From Kitasatospora indigofera (GTDB lineage Bacteria > Actinomycetota > Actinomycetes > Streptomycetales > Streptomycetaceae), in contig NZ_BNBO01000002.1 in NCBI RefSeq assembly GCF_014655955.1, positions 124,001 to 188,000 on the forward strand: a DNA stretch of 64,000 bases, written 5' to 3'. The translations under genes were made by a program, and so were the position numbers. Positions within the stretch are counted from its first letter, which is position 1, and each line of letters begins with the position of its first letter. Shown one piece after another: positions 16,452 through 30,626 of this stretch. The notes beneath the pieces were generated by a model. That model had not been told where the DNA came from. It saw only the letters and a program-made list of their open reading frames with translations, and did no database searches.

Positions 16452-18344
16452 TCAGCGCGCGTCGAGCAGGAGGAGGCCGTCGGCCTCCTGTTCGCGCTGC
16501 CACATCGCGTGCAGCCGGCTGCCGGGGTCGGCGGTCAGGTCAGCCCAGCCGCCGCGTTCGACCACCCGGCCGCGGTCGAGGACGAGGATCTCGTCCACCG
16601 CCCCCGGGGCGGCCAGGCCGGCCAGCCGGTGGGTGATCAGCAGGGTGGTGCGGCCGGCCGTGGCGGCCAGCAGGTCGGCGGTGAGGGCGTCGGCGGTCGG
16701 CAGGTCGAGGTGCTCGGCGGGCTCGTCCAGCACCAGCACGGGGAAGTCCGCGAGCAGGGCGCGGGCCAGGGCCAGGCGCTGGCGCTGGCCCCCCGAGAGC
16801 CGTCCGCCGTGCTCGCCCACCATGGTGTCCAGACCGGCCGGCAGGGTGTCGGCCCAGTCCAGCAGCCGGGCCGACGCGAGCGCCGCGCGCAGTTCCTCGT
16901 CGGTGGCACCGGGCCGGGCCAGCCGCAGGTTCTCGCGCAGCGAGCTGTCGAACACGTGCGCGTCCTGGGCGCACAGGCCGATCACCCGGCGGACGTCGTC
17001 CGAGGAGGCCCGGGCACTGTCCACAGCCTGTGGACAGCCGTCGGCCAGCGTGACCGTCCCCGCCGTCCGGTCGAGGAACCGCAGCAGCGTCAGCGCCAGC
17101 GTGCTCTTGCCGGACCCCGACGGCCCCACCACCGCGATCCGGCGGCCCGCCGACAGGGTGAGCGAGACGTCCGAGAGCGCGTCCCGCTCCCCGCCCGGGT
17201 ACCGCGCGCTCAGCCCCCGGACGGCGATCGGCAGCGGCTCGGCGGGCAGCGGCACCGGGGCGGCCGGCTCGGCCACCGGCAGTGGGGCCTCCAGCACGTC
17301 CGCCAGCCGGGCCCGCGCCGCCCTGCTCCGCTCCCGCGCCTGCACGGCGAGCGGCATCCCGGCCACCGCCTCGAAGGCGGCCAGTGGTGTCAGCACCACC
17401 ACCGCCAAGCAGACCGGCGCCAGCGCCCCGCTCGCGACGCCCCGCAGCCCGGCCGCCGCGGCCGCCGTCACCGTCAGCCCGGTCAGCAGCGCCACCAGCC
17501 CCGCGCCGAGCGCCGTGGTCGCGGCCGACCGCCCCGCCAGTGCGGTGAGGTCGGCGTCCGCCGCCCGGACCGCCGCCAGCCGGCGCGGCAGCGCGCCCGC
17601 GACGGTCAGCTCGGCGGTCCCCGTGAAGGTGTCCACCACGGTGTTGGCCAGCTCGCCCCGGGCGGGCGCCTGCCGGCGCTCCGTCCGCCCCGACAGCCGG
17701 GCCGCCACCGCCGGTACGACCGCACCCGCCAGCAGCAGGCCCACCGCGAGGACCGCCCCCGCCGCCGGGAGGAACAGCCCGAGCCCGACCGCCGACACCA
17801 CCGAGACGGCGGCGGCGATCGAGGCGGGCAGCCGCCAGCGCAGGTAGTGGTCCTGGACCGCGTCCACGTCCGCCACCAGCCGGGAGAGCAGGTCACCCCG
17901 GCGGAAGGCCGGCAGCCCCGCCGGGGCCAGCTGTTCGAGGCGGGCGTAGACGGCGGTGCGGATCGTGCCGAGGGTGCGCAGGACGGCGTCGTGCGAGACC
18001 AGCCGCTCGGCGTAGCGGAAGACGCTGCGGCCGATGCCGAAGGCGCGGACGGCCGTGACGGCCATCATCAGGTAGAGGACCGGGGGCATCTCGGAGGCGT
18101 ACGAGATGAGGTAGCCGGAGGTGGCCATCAGGGCGACGGCGGAGAGGAGGGCGGCGGTGCCGAGGGTGGTGGCGGGGCCGAGGCGGGGCGCGCTGCGCGC
18201 GGGGCTCGGGCGGTGGTTGCTCTCGGGTGGGTGGTTGCGGGGCCGGCTCCCGGGGTGGGTACTACGGGGGGCTGCACGATTATCGGACTGCCGACCCTCG
18301 TGTGCCGGGTTCTCGCCGTTGGCAGTCCGATAATCGCGCACCAC
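16452..18344 (-). CDS. cydC: Orphan CydC-like ABC half-transporter
   Basis: A 630-residue fused membrane/ATPase half-transporter. The membrane domain opens with ALLSAVALMATSGYLISYAS and VRAFGIGRSVFRYAERLVSHD, hallmarks of CydC. This is the subunit that with CydD exports cysteine and glutathione for cytochrome bd assembly. Walker A is GPSGSGKST (near 405) and the signature LSGGQRQRLALARALL (near 515). No CydD, cydA or cydB is in the window, although streptomycetes often encode CydCD as one fused gene beside cydAB. GTG 18344 follows GGAGG by five bases; GTG 18341 or 18362 are alternatives. The first 50 codons are low-complexity and contain a long inverted repeat. Redox export is inferred; another substrate is possible. 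Confidence 0.8.
   Translation of the reverse strand: MVRDYRTANGENPAHEGRQSDNRAAPRSTHPGSRPRNHPPESNHRPSPARSAPRLGPATTLGTAALLSAVALMATSGYLISYASEMPPVLYLMMAVTAVRAFGIGRSVFRYAERLVSHDAVLRTLGTIRTAVYARLEQLAPAGLPAFRRGDLLSRLVADVDAVQDHYLRWRLPASIAAAVSVVSAVGLGLFLPAAGAVLAVGLLLAGAVVPAVAARLSGRTERRQAPARGELANTVVDTFTGTAELTVAGALPRRLAAVRAADADLTALAGRSAATTALGAGLVALLTGLTVTAAAAAGLRGVASGALAPVCLAVVVLTPLAAFEAVAGMPLAVQARERSRAARARLADVLEAPLPVAEPAAPVPLPAEPLPIAVRGLSARYPGGERDALSDVSLTLSAGRRIAVVGPSGSGKSTLALTLLRFLDRTAGTVTLADGCPQAVDSARASSDDVRRVIGLCAQDAHVFDSSLRENLRLARPGATDEELRAALASARLLDWADTLPAGLDTMVGEHGGRLSGGQRQRLALARALLADFPVLVLDEPAEHLDLPTADALTADLLAATAGRTTLLITHRLAGLAAPGAVDEILVLDRGRVVERGGWADLTADPGSRLHAMWQREQEADGLLLLDAR
18277..18336. repeat. 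16-base inverted repeat at the 5' end of the cydC-like gene
   Basis: CGATTATCGGACTGCC (18277-18292) and GGCAGTCCGATAATCG (18321-18336) are perfect inverted copies separated by 28 bases. They are unusually AT-rich for the region and lie within the first codons of the cydC-like frame. They might form a translation-blocking hairpin, a dimeric operator, or a scar left by a rearrangement. Confidence 0.65.
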
Positions 18345-18409
18345 GCCCCCCTCCGTACCCACCCCGTCCGCCGCCCCCTCGCGCAGCGCGACCCTCTCGC
18401 TGGGGGTAA

Positions 18410-18500
18410 GGGGTAAGGGGGTAAGGGGGTGGAGGGGGTGAGGGGGTGGAGGGGTAGGGCTGGGGGGAGCGGGGAGGGGTGGAAGCGGAGGGGGCAGGGT
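18410..18500. repeat. G-rich low-complexity tract between ileS and the cydC-like gene
   Basis: This is a run of GGGGGT(A/G)A-like and GGGGTGGA-like units. On the minus strand it becomes a long pyrimidine, C-rich and G-poor segment immediately beyond the ileS hairpin. Together with 16310-16450 it brackets the cydC-like gene. No gene is seen in it. Confidence 0.6.
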
Positions 18501-18517
18501 CCGTGGTGGGTACGGCG

Positions 18518-18553
18518 AAGCGGCCGCCTCCTCGGGGGAGGGGGCGGCCGCTT
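18518..18553 (-). terminator. ileS terminator hairpin
   Basis: Perfect 11-base arms AAGCGGCCGCC (18518-18528) and GGCGGCCGCTT (18543-18553) enclose a smaller CTCCTC/GGGGAG stem, starting 10 bases after the ileS stop codon. Confidence 0.8.
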
Positions 18554-18563
18554 CGGGGGTGGG

Positions 18564-21692
<3,129 letters not shown>

Positions 21693-21699
21693 CGCGGTT

Positions 21700-21960
21700 T
21701 CTGCCTCCGGCGGATACGTGGGCCTGATCCGACGGAGGGACGAGACGGCATGCCGCCCCGCGGTACCACCCTCCTTGGCCGCGATGGTGACTGCGGCCCT
21801 CTTGTTTGGGCTTGCTGCCGGGTCTACTGGGCCGGTGGGCCGTTCTTCCGGCGGCTCCGGGGTGATCTTCCCGCCGTGCACACCCCCGGGCTCGCACCGT
21901 CCCCGGGTCGCTGGTGGCTGCGTACGTCGGTACTCGTCCCATCTGCGCCTTGCAGGCCCA
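21700..21960 (-). ncRNA. T-box leader (isoleucine) of ileS
   Basis: The ileS leader contains the T-box core GGGTGGTACCGCG on the minus strand (21759-21771), flanked by pairing segments AAGGAGGG and CCCTCC that form the antiterminator or antisequestrator. Further 5' are an AGTA-type loop (GACGAGTACCGACG) and a likely specifier loop GGGAAGATCACC. Its ATC codon (complement of 21864-21866) matches isoleucine. Uncharged tRNA-Ile should bind and switch on ileS. The terminator-like alternative close to the start suggests translational control, as known in actinobacteria. The boundaries are approximate. Confidence 0.9.
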
Positions 21961-22307
21961 GTGTATCGGCCCCGGCAAGTCGGTTTGGCACCGCGAACCG
22001 CCAGGCCCCGTCGCCCCCCGCCCGGAGGCCGCCGGGCGGCGCCGGGCCGGGGACCGCCGCCCGGGGGTCACCGGCGCCCGGGTCTGCGGCGCAGGTCGGA
22101 GGCGCCGGTGGTGATTAGCGGATGACGATCTGGGCACAAGTTGGTCAGCGCGCGGGCAGGTGCGCTTCGGGCGCGGCTGGCCGGGTGGGATCGACAGGGC
22201 GTATCGGTATGTCACGTTGTGGCCGGAATTGATGGGGATTATCGTTCCGGCACTGGAGGCCGCCGGGAACCGGCGGCTCGATTCATTCGTAGATGGGGTC
22301 GAAAGCC
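21961..22307. other. Intergenic region between ileS leader and dksA-like gene
   Basis: This divergent region must hold the promoters for the ileS leader (minus) and the dksA-like gene (plus). I see AT-richer stretches around 22200-22245 but no box I would assign with confidence, and no gene. Confidence 0.4.
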
Positions 22308-22904
22308 ATGGCTGAGAAGACAACCGTCGCGAGCACCGCAACCAAGCGGGCCCGCAAGGCTGTGGCAGGCGAACCAGGGGAGGGGACCGTGACCACTGCA
22401 CGGCACAAGACCAGCACCGGCGCCGGGCGCGTGGCAGCGCCCAGCCGTACCCGCACGCCCGTCGGTACGGGGGCCAGGGCGGGCGGCGGGGGAGCGGAGT
22501 CGGTCGACCCGGCCGAGCTGCCCGTACGCGCAGGTGAGGACCCCTGGACCTCCGAGGAGGTCGCCGAGCTGCACGCCGAGCTGATCACCGAGCTGGAGCG
22601 CCTGCAGACCGAGATCGACGCCTCCGAGGCCGCGATCACCGGCCTGATGCGGGACTCCAACGACGGCGCCGGCGACGACCAGGTGGACGCCGGCACCAAG
22701 AACATCTCGCGCGAGAGCGAGCTGGCCCTGGCCAACAACGCCAGGGACAGCCTCGCCCAGACCGAGCGGGCGCTGGCCCGGCTGGAGAACGTCGGCTTCG
22801 GCGTCTGCGAGTCCTGCGGCCAGGCCATCGGCAAGGCCCGGATGCAGGCCTTCCCGCGGGCCACGCTCTGCGTGCAGTGCAAGGCGAAGCAGGAACGGCG
22901 GTAG
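22308..22904 (+). CDS. TraR/DksA-family zinc-finger protein
   Basis: A 198-residue protein with a long Lys/Arg/Ala-rich, disordered N-terminus, a coiled-coil region (about 80-160, ELHAELITELERLQTEIDASE) and a C-terminal four-Cys zinc finger (CESC ... CVQC, about 167-192). This is the architecture of DksA/TraR proteins, which insert a coiled coil into the RNA polymerase secondary channel. Whether the tip residues support a DksA-like role with ppGpp is not clear. ATG 22308 was chosen because it starts the conserved Lys-rich tail; ATG 22293 is in frame five codons earlier. It is followed by lspA in the same order as in other streptomycetes. Confidence 0.85.
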   Translation: MAEKTTVASTATKRARKAVAGEPGEGTVTTARHKTSTGAGRVAAPSRTRTPVGTGARAGGGGAESVDPAELPVRAGEDPWTSEEVAELHAELITELERLQTEIDASEAAITGLMRDSNDGAGDDQVDAGTKNISRESELALANNARDSLAQTERALARLENVGFGVCESCGQAIGKARMQAFPRATLCVQCKAKQERR

Positions 22905-22988
22905 CCAGGGCGTCGGACGGGGCCGGGCTTGCCGTACGCTCGACCCCGTAACGTCGGCCCTCCCCCAGCCTCCGGCCGGGGGGACCTC

Positions 22989-23789
22989 ATTGCGGCAGCG
23001 GAGCGGATCATCAGTACGCCAGGTTCCCCCAAGACACGGGACGATTCCGTCCCGACCACTGCCGCTCCGGCGCAGACCCCCACCGACGCGGCGCAGGACA
23101 CCGCCCCGGCGGTGGACGGCGCCCCGGTGGCGGAGAGCGCGGGTCCGGCCCCGGCCGCCGGCGCCACCGGCATCGCCCGGCGCCGGCGGATCGGCGTGCT
23201 GCTGGTCGTCGCGCTCCTCGCCTACCTGGTCGACCTGGGCAGCAAGCTGCTGGTGGTCGCCCGGCTGGAGGGCCACTCGCCGATCGCCGTGATCGGTGAC
23301 GTGGTCACCCTCCAGGTCATCCGCAACGGCGGGGCGGCCTTCGGCATGGGCCAGGCGATGACCATCGTCTTCACCATGATCGCGACGGCCGTGATCGTGG
23401 TGATCTGGCGGATCGCCCGCCGCCTGTACAGCCTGCCGTGGGCGATCGCCCTCGGGATGCTGCTCGGCGGCGCGCTCGGCAACCTCACCGACCGGCTGTT
23501 CCGCTCGCCCGAGGTGTTCCGCGGCCACGTCGTCGACTTCATCTCGGTCCAGCACTTCGCGGTCTTCAACCTCGCCGACTCCGCCATCGTCTGCGGCGGC
23601 ATCCTGGTGGTCCTGCTCTCCTTCCGGGGCAGCAACCCGGACGGCAGCACCCACCAGGCCGCCGCCAAGGCCGGCCCGGAGGCGGGCGGCGACGCCGGCG
23701 CCGGGGTGACGGCGGGCCCGGCCACGGACGACGGGGCGGCGGCCAGGACCGGGGACGCGACGGAGCAGGCGCGCAAGGACGGCGCGTAG
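22989..23789 (+). CDS. lspA: Signal peptidase II (prolipoprotein)
   Basis: The membrane aspartyl protease that cleaves lipoprotein signal peptides after lipidation. There are four hydrophobic helices, and both catalytic Asp motifs are present: GNLTDRL (near 168) and FNLADSAI (near 197), with the conserved RNGGAAFG loop. The start is unusual. The N-terminus [10 protein letters not shown] matches what I recall of streptomycete LspA, and it begins at an ATT codon (22989) preceded by GGGGGGA at the right distance. No ATG, GTG or TTG in frame fits. The only conventional upstream alternative is TTG 22929, which adds 20 unrelated residues. The C-terminus is a long Gly/Ala-rich tail. Confidence 0.9.
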   Translation: MAAAERIISTPGSPKTRDDSVPTTAAPAQTPTDAAQDTAPAVDGAPVAESAGPAPAAGATGIARRRRIGVLLVVALLAYLVDLGSKLLVVARLEGHSPIAVIGDVVTLQVIRNGGAAFGMGQAMTIVFTMIATAVIVVIWRIARRLYSLPWAIALGMLLGGALGNLTDRLFRSPEVFRGHVVDFISVQHFAVFNLADSAIVCGGILVVLLSFRGSNPDGSTHQAAAKAGPEAGGDAGAGVTAGPATDDGAAARTGDATEQARKDGA

Positions 23790-23896
23790 CGGCCGGCCCC
23801 CGCGGGCGTCCCGCCGGGCGCCGTCCTTGGCCTCGCGGCGGAGCCCGCCGCCGGGGCCGCGGCGGCCGGTGAGTAAGGACCGGCCCCGCGGTCCGG

Positions 23897-23902
23897 CATA
23901 CT
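23897..23902 (+). promoter_or_regulatory. -10 box of leaderless promoter, pseudouridine synthase gene
   Basis: CATACT ends seven bases before GTG 23910, with no ribosome site between them. Transcription should begin at the start codon. Confidence 0.5.
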
Positions 23903-23909
23903 CGTACGG

Positions 23910-24848
23910 GTGAGTACCGCAGCGCAGACCCGCAGCCTCCCCGTTCCCGACGGCCTGGAGGGCGAGCGACTCGACGCCGCCCTCGCCCGGATGTTCGGTT
24001 TCTCCCGGACGAAGGCCGCCGAGCTGGCCGCCGACGGCAAGGTGACCATCGACGGGACGACGGCCGGCAAGTCCGACCGGGTGATGGCCGGATCCTGGCT
24101 GGAGGTCGAGATCCCCGCCCCCGCCGCGCCCGTGCGGATCGTCGCCGAGCACGTCGAGGGCATGCGGATCGTCCACGACGACGACGACATCGTGCTCGTC
24201 GACAAGCCGGTCGGCGTCGCCGCCCACCCCAGCCCCGGCTGGACCGGCACCACGGTCATCGGCGGCCTCGCCGCCGCCGGCTACCGCATCTCCACCTCCG
24301 GCGCCGCCGAGCGCCAGGGCGTCGTGCACCGCCTCGACGTGGGCACCTCCGGGCTGATGGTGGTCGCCAAGTCCGAGCGCGCGTACACCGACCTCAAGCG
24401 GCAGTTCCACGACCGCGTGGTGGAGAAGAAGTACAACGCGCTGGTCCAGGGCCACCCCGACCCGCTGAGCGGCACGGTCGACGCCCCGATCGGCCGGCAC
24501 CCCAGCTCGGACTGGAAGTGGGCGGTCACCCAGGCCGGCAAGCCGTCCGTCACGCACTACGACCTGATCGAGGCCTACCGCGCCGCCTCGCTGCTGGACA
24601 TCAAGCTGGAGACCGGCCGCACCCACCAGATCCGGGTGCACATGTCCGCGCTGCGCCACCCCTGCGTCGGTGACCTCACCTACGGCGCCGACCCGACGCT
24701 CGCCAAGCGGCTCGGCCTGACCCGGCAGTGGCTGCACGCCGTCTCGCTCGGCTTCGAGCACCCGTCGGACGGCGAGTGGGTGCAGTTCAGCAGCGAGTAC
24801 CCGGCCGACCTGCAGAAGGCCCTCGACGTGATCTCCTCGGAGAGCTGA
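23910..24848 (+). CDS. RluA-family pseudouridine synthase (RluD-like)
   Basis: A 312-residue RNA pseudouridine synthase. An N-terminal S4 RNA-binding domain (about 12-65, [20 protein letters not shown]) precedes the catalytic domain with the signature [17 protein letters not shown], whose Asp (near 142) is the catalytic residue; RTHQIRVHM is also present. The S4 plus catalytic layout matches RluD, which modifies helix 69 of 23S rRNA, but the target is not proved. The GTG start looks leaderless. It is followed by an acetyltransferase gene one base after its stop, so the two are probably cotranscribed. Confidence 0.93.
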   Translation: MSTAAQTRSLPVPDGLEGERLDAALARMFGFSRTKAAELAADGKVTIDGTTAGKSDRVMAGSWLEVEIPAPAAPVRIVAEHVEGMRIVHDDDDIVLVDKPVGVAAHPSPGWTGTTVIGGLAAAGYRISTSGAAERQGVVHRLDVGTSGLMVVAKSERAYTDLKRQFHDRVVEKKYNALVQGHPDPLSGTVDAPIGRHPSSDWKWAVTQAGKPSVTHYDLIEAYRAASLLDIKLETGRTHQIRVHMSALRHPCVGDLTYGADPTLAKRLGLTRQWLHAVSLGFEHPSDGEWVQFSSEYPADLQKALDVISSES

Positions 24849-24849
24849 G

Positions 24850-25338
24850 ATGACCCCTGTGGACGGAGTGACGCCCGTGACCCCGGTGATCCGGGTGGCC
24901 GAGGGGGCGGAGGACCTGGCGCTGGTGCACGGCGTGCGCCGCGAGGTCTTCATCGTCGAGCAGCAGATCCCCGAGGACGAGGAGTGGGACGAGCTCGACG
25001 CCACCTCCGAGCACCTGCTCGCGATCGGTGCCGACGGCGCCGCGCTCGGCACCGCCCGGCTGATCCACGGCGAGCAGGCCCTGAAGATCACCGGCGGCCT
25101 GCCCGGACGCGTCCTGCTCGGCCGGCTCGCGGTGCTGAAGGCGGCCCGCGGCACCGGCCTCGGCGCCGTCCTGGTCCGGGCCGTCGAGGCGGCCGGCCGG
25201 GCGCGCGGCGCGACCGAGCTGGAGCTGCACGCGCAGGTCCAGGCCCTCGGCTTCTACGAGCGCCTCGGCTACACCGCCGAGGGCCCCGAGTACCTGGACG
25301 CGGGCATCCCGCACCGGACGATGACCCGGGAGCTGTAG
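24850..25338 (+). CDS. GNAT-family N-acetyltransferase
   Basis: A 162-residue single-domain acyltransferase resembling the ElaA-type subgroup (VHGVRREVFIVEQQIPEDEEWDELD near 25-50). The acetyl-CoA binding segment is RLAVLKAARGTGLGAVLV (about 95-112), and the C-terminal motif is ALGFYERLGYTAEG. The ATG starts one base after the pseudouridine synthase stop, pointing to translational coupling. The acceptor is unknown. Confidence 0.88.
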   Translation: MTPVDGVTPVTPVIRVAEGAEDLALVHGVRREVFIVEQQIPEDEEWDELDATSEHLLAIGADGAALGTARLIHGEQALKITGGLPGRVLLGRLAVLKAARGTGLGAVLVRAVEAAGRARGATELELHAQVQALGFYERLGYTAEGPEYLDAGIPHRTMTREL

Positions 25339-25378
25339 CGGAGGACCCGGGCCCCTGGCGGACGGCCCGGGCGGTGCG

Positions 25379-25414
25379 ACGGCGGTGTGCCCCGGTGCGG
25401 GGTAGCGCCGCCGT
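25379..25414. terminator. Bidirectional hairpin between convergent genes
   Basis: ACGGCGG (25379-25385) pairs with CCGCCGT (25408-25414), and an inner CCCC/GGGG pair extends the stem. It lies between the convergent acetyltransferase and mechanosensitive channel genes. Confidence 0.5.
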
Positions 25415-25461
25415 TCCGCTTCCCCGGGTGCCGGGCGGGAAGCGCGTGCGCCCGGCGCCCG

Positions 25462-26484
25462 TCAGCCCTCGCCGGTGCGCAGCCGGGGCAGCGCGCCCGG
25501 GTGTTCGTCGCGCAGGTAGGCGATCAGCTGCTCCCGGACGGTGAAGCGGAGCAGGGCGGCGTCGTCGGCGTTGCGGGCCGTCATGGTGGCCCGGACGACC
25601 AGTGTGCTGGGCGTGGTGTCGGTGACCTGGAGCGCCCAGGCGGTGCCGTCCCACAGCGGGGTGCCGCCCAGGCAGCGGTGCAGGGCCTCGCGCAGCGCCT
25701 CGACCGGTGTGCTGTGGTCGAGGTGCAGGACGACGGAGGCGAGCAGGCCCGGGTCCTCGCGGGTCCAGTTCTCGAAGGGCTTGTTGACGAAGTACGAGAC
25801 CGGCACGATCAGCCGGCGCTGGTCCCAGAGCAGGATCACCAGGTAGGAGAGGGTGATCTCCTCGACGACGCCCTGCTGCGCGTCGACCACCACGGTGTCG
25901 CCGATCCGTACGGTGTCGCCGAAGGCGATCTGCAGGCCGGCGAAGAAGTTGCCGAGCGCCGACTGGGCGGCGATGCCGGCGACGATGCCGAGGATGCCGG
26001 CCGAGGCGAGCAGCCCGGCGCCGACGGCGCGCATCGCGGAGAAGGTCAGCAGCATCACGGCGACGGTGACCACCACGATCAGCGCGCTCACCACCCGGCG
26101 CAGCATGCCGATCTGGGTGCGCACCCGGCGGAGCCGGGCGACGTCCCCGTTGCGGGTCGCGTACCTGCTGAGGAAGGCCTCCAGCCCGGCCGCGACGAAC
26201 CGGACGGCGAGCCAGCCGAGCGCGGCGAGCAGCAGGAGCAGTTCGGCGTGGCGCGGGGCGTCGCCGTCGATGCCGAAGATCCGCTCCAGCGGCCGGGCCG
26301 CCATCAGCAGCGAGGCGAGGGTCACCAGCTGGAGCGGGATCCGGCAGCGCCGGAGCAGCGGCCAGACCGGCGCCTCGGGGCGCCGGGCCGCCACCCGTTG
26401 CAGGACCTGGTCGACGATCCAGCCGACGGCGAGCGTGACGACCACGATGACGAGCAGGACGGTGAGCGGCCAGAGCACGGGCAC
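25462..26484 (-). CDS. MscS-family mechanosensitive ion channel
   Basis: A 340-residue membrane protein with about four helices and the MscS pore/beta domain. The pore helix is Gly/Ala-patterned (GAGLLASAGILGIVAGIAAQSALGN split across about 190-215), followed by FAGLQIAFGDTVRIGDTVVV, the family signature. It should open under membrane tension to release solutes on osmotic downshock. GTG 26484 was chosen because the first helix begins just after it; the frame stays open to GTG 26589, which would add a poorly conserved cytoplasmic stretch. Confidence 0.88.
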   Translation of the reverse strand: MPVLWPLTVLLVIVVVTLAVGWIVDQVLQRVAARRPEAPVWPLLRRCRIPLQLVTLASLLMAARPLERIFGIDGDAPRHAELLLLLAALGWLAVRFVAAGLEAFLSRYATRNGDVARLRRVRTQIGMLRRVVSALIVVVTVAVMLLTFSAMRAVGAGLLASAGILGIVAGIAAQSALGNFFAGLQIAFGDTVRIGDTVVVDAQQGVVEEITLSYLVILLWDQRRLIVPVSYFVNKPFENWTREDPGLLASVVLHLDHSTPVEALREALHRCLGGTPLWDGTAWALQVTDTTPSTLVVRATMTARNADDAALLRFTVREQLIAYLRDEHPGALPRLRTGEG

Positions 26485-26739
26485 CTCGGCGGGATCGACT
26501 CCGGGATGATTCGCACCATATCGTGACGATCCGTCCGGGAACGGGTGTCCGGGCCGGACGGCTGCGGCCACGGCTGCGGCTCCGGCCACGGGGCCGATGT
26601 CCGGGCGTCCGGTACCCGTGGGCCGTCCGGCCTCCGGCCCCGGCCCGGCGGCTCGCGGGGCAGCGCGGCAGGTGAGGCGGGTGCGCCCGGCCGGCGGGTG
26701 TCCCGGCCCCCTTTACGGCTTCCCTACCCGAGCCGCCCA

Positions 26740-26745
26740 TAGGAT
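26740..26745 (+). promoter_or_regulatory. -10 box of leaderless promoter, hydrolase-ABC fusion gene
   Basis: TAGGAT ends eight bases before ATG 26754, with no ribosome site. The remaining upstream bases (26485-26739) show only imperfect GGCTGCGGC repeats. Confidence 0.6.
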
Positions 26746-26753
26746 CGCTGTTC

Positions 26754-29551
<2,798 letters not shown>

Positions 29552-29555
<4 letters not shown>

Positions 29556-30421
29556 GCACGCCCACCGCCGTCGAGGCGGCGCCCGACCACGCCGCCGGCT
29601 ACCGGGCCGGGCGCACCCTGCCGCTGCGGGTCGAGGCGATGCGCCAGCTGCGCCGGCGCCGCACCATGGTGGTCGGCGGGGTCCTGGCGGCCATGCCGTT
29701 CATCATCCTGCTGGCGTTCCAGATCGGCGGCACGCCCGGCCGGGCCGACCGGACCACCTTCATCGAACTGGCCACCTCCTCCGGCCTCAACTTCGCCACC
29801 ACCATGCTGTTCATGGGCACCGGCTTCCTGCTGGTGATCCCGGTGGCGCTGTTCTGCGGCGACACCGTCGCCTCGGAGGCCAGCTGGTCCTCGCTGCGCT
29901 ACCTGCTGGCCGCGCCCGTCCCCCGGGCCCGGCTGCTGGCCCGCAAGTTCGCGGTCGGACTGGCCTTCTCGGCCGCCGCCATCGTGCTGCTGCCGCTGAT
30001 CGGCCTGGCCGTCGGCACCGCCGCCTACGGCTGGGGCGACCTCCGGCTGCCGGCCGGCGTCAGCCTGCCCGCCTCGGTCGCGCTGCCCCGGCTGGCGATC
30101 GCCGTCGCCTTCGTCTTCCTCGCCGAACTGGTCATCGCGGCCCTGGCGTTCTGGCTCTCCACGGCCACCGACGCGCCGCTCGGCGCGGTCGGCGGCGCCG
30201 TCTTCGCGTCCATCATCACCGGCGTGCTGGACGCCGTCACCGCCCTGGGCGGACTGCGGGAGTGGCTGCCCGCGCACTGGCAGTACGCCTGGGCGGACGC
30301 CCTCCAGCCGCAACTGGAGTGGGGCGGGATGCTCCAGGGCGTCTCGCTCTCGGTCTCGTACGCGATCGTGCTGCTGGCACTGGCGTTCCGGGGCTTCGCC
30401 CGCAAGGACGTGGTGTCCTAG
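29552..30421 (+). CDS. ABC transporter permease (ABC-2 type)
   Basis: A 289-residue membrane protein with about six helices. It has the ABC-2 exporter pattern: a first helix after an Arg-rich start (RQLRRRRTMVVGGVLAAMPFIILLA split over 30-52), a gate region AASEASWSSLRYLLAAPVPRARLL-like in 105-135, and a C-terminal helix ending FARKDV. The GTG start overlaps the stop of the hydrolase-ATPase fusion (GTGA), so the two are translationally coupled and should form one transporter. The substrate is unknown. Confidence 0.9.
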
Positions 30422-30626
30422 CCAGGCCTCTTTCGGATCTTGCTGGATCGGTGAGTGGCTTTCCGGGTGGTCAAGTGCTGCTCTGCCACTGGACAGGCCC
30501 CGATGGCGGGACGGACGGGGAGGCTGGTCGGCTCGCTCCGCATGGAGTTGGGTGGTTGCGGTGTTGTCGGCGGACGCGCCTAGGGTGACCGGAAAGATCA
30601 CCGTTAGAGCCGGTCCGGAGGTTGTT

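Noticed and set aside
18277..18336. Inverted repeat as insertion-sequence ends
   Set aside because: Only 28 bases lie between the arms and there is no transposase or target-site duplication.
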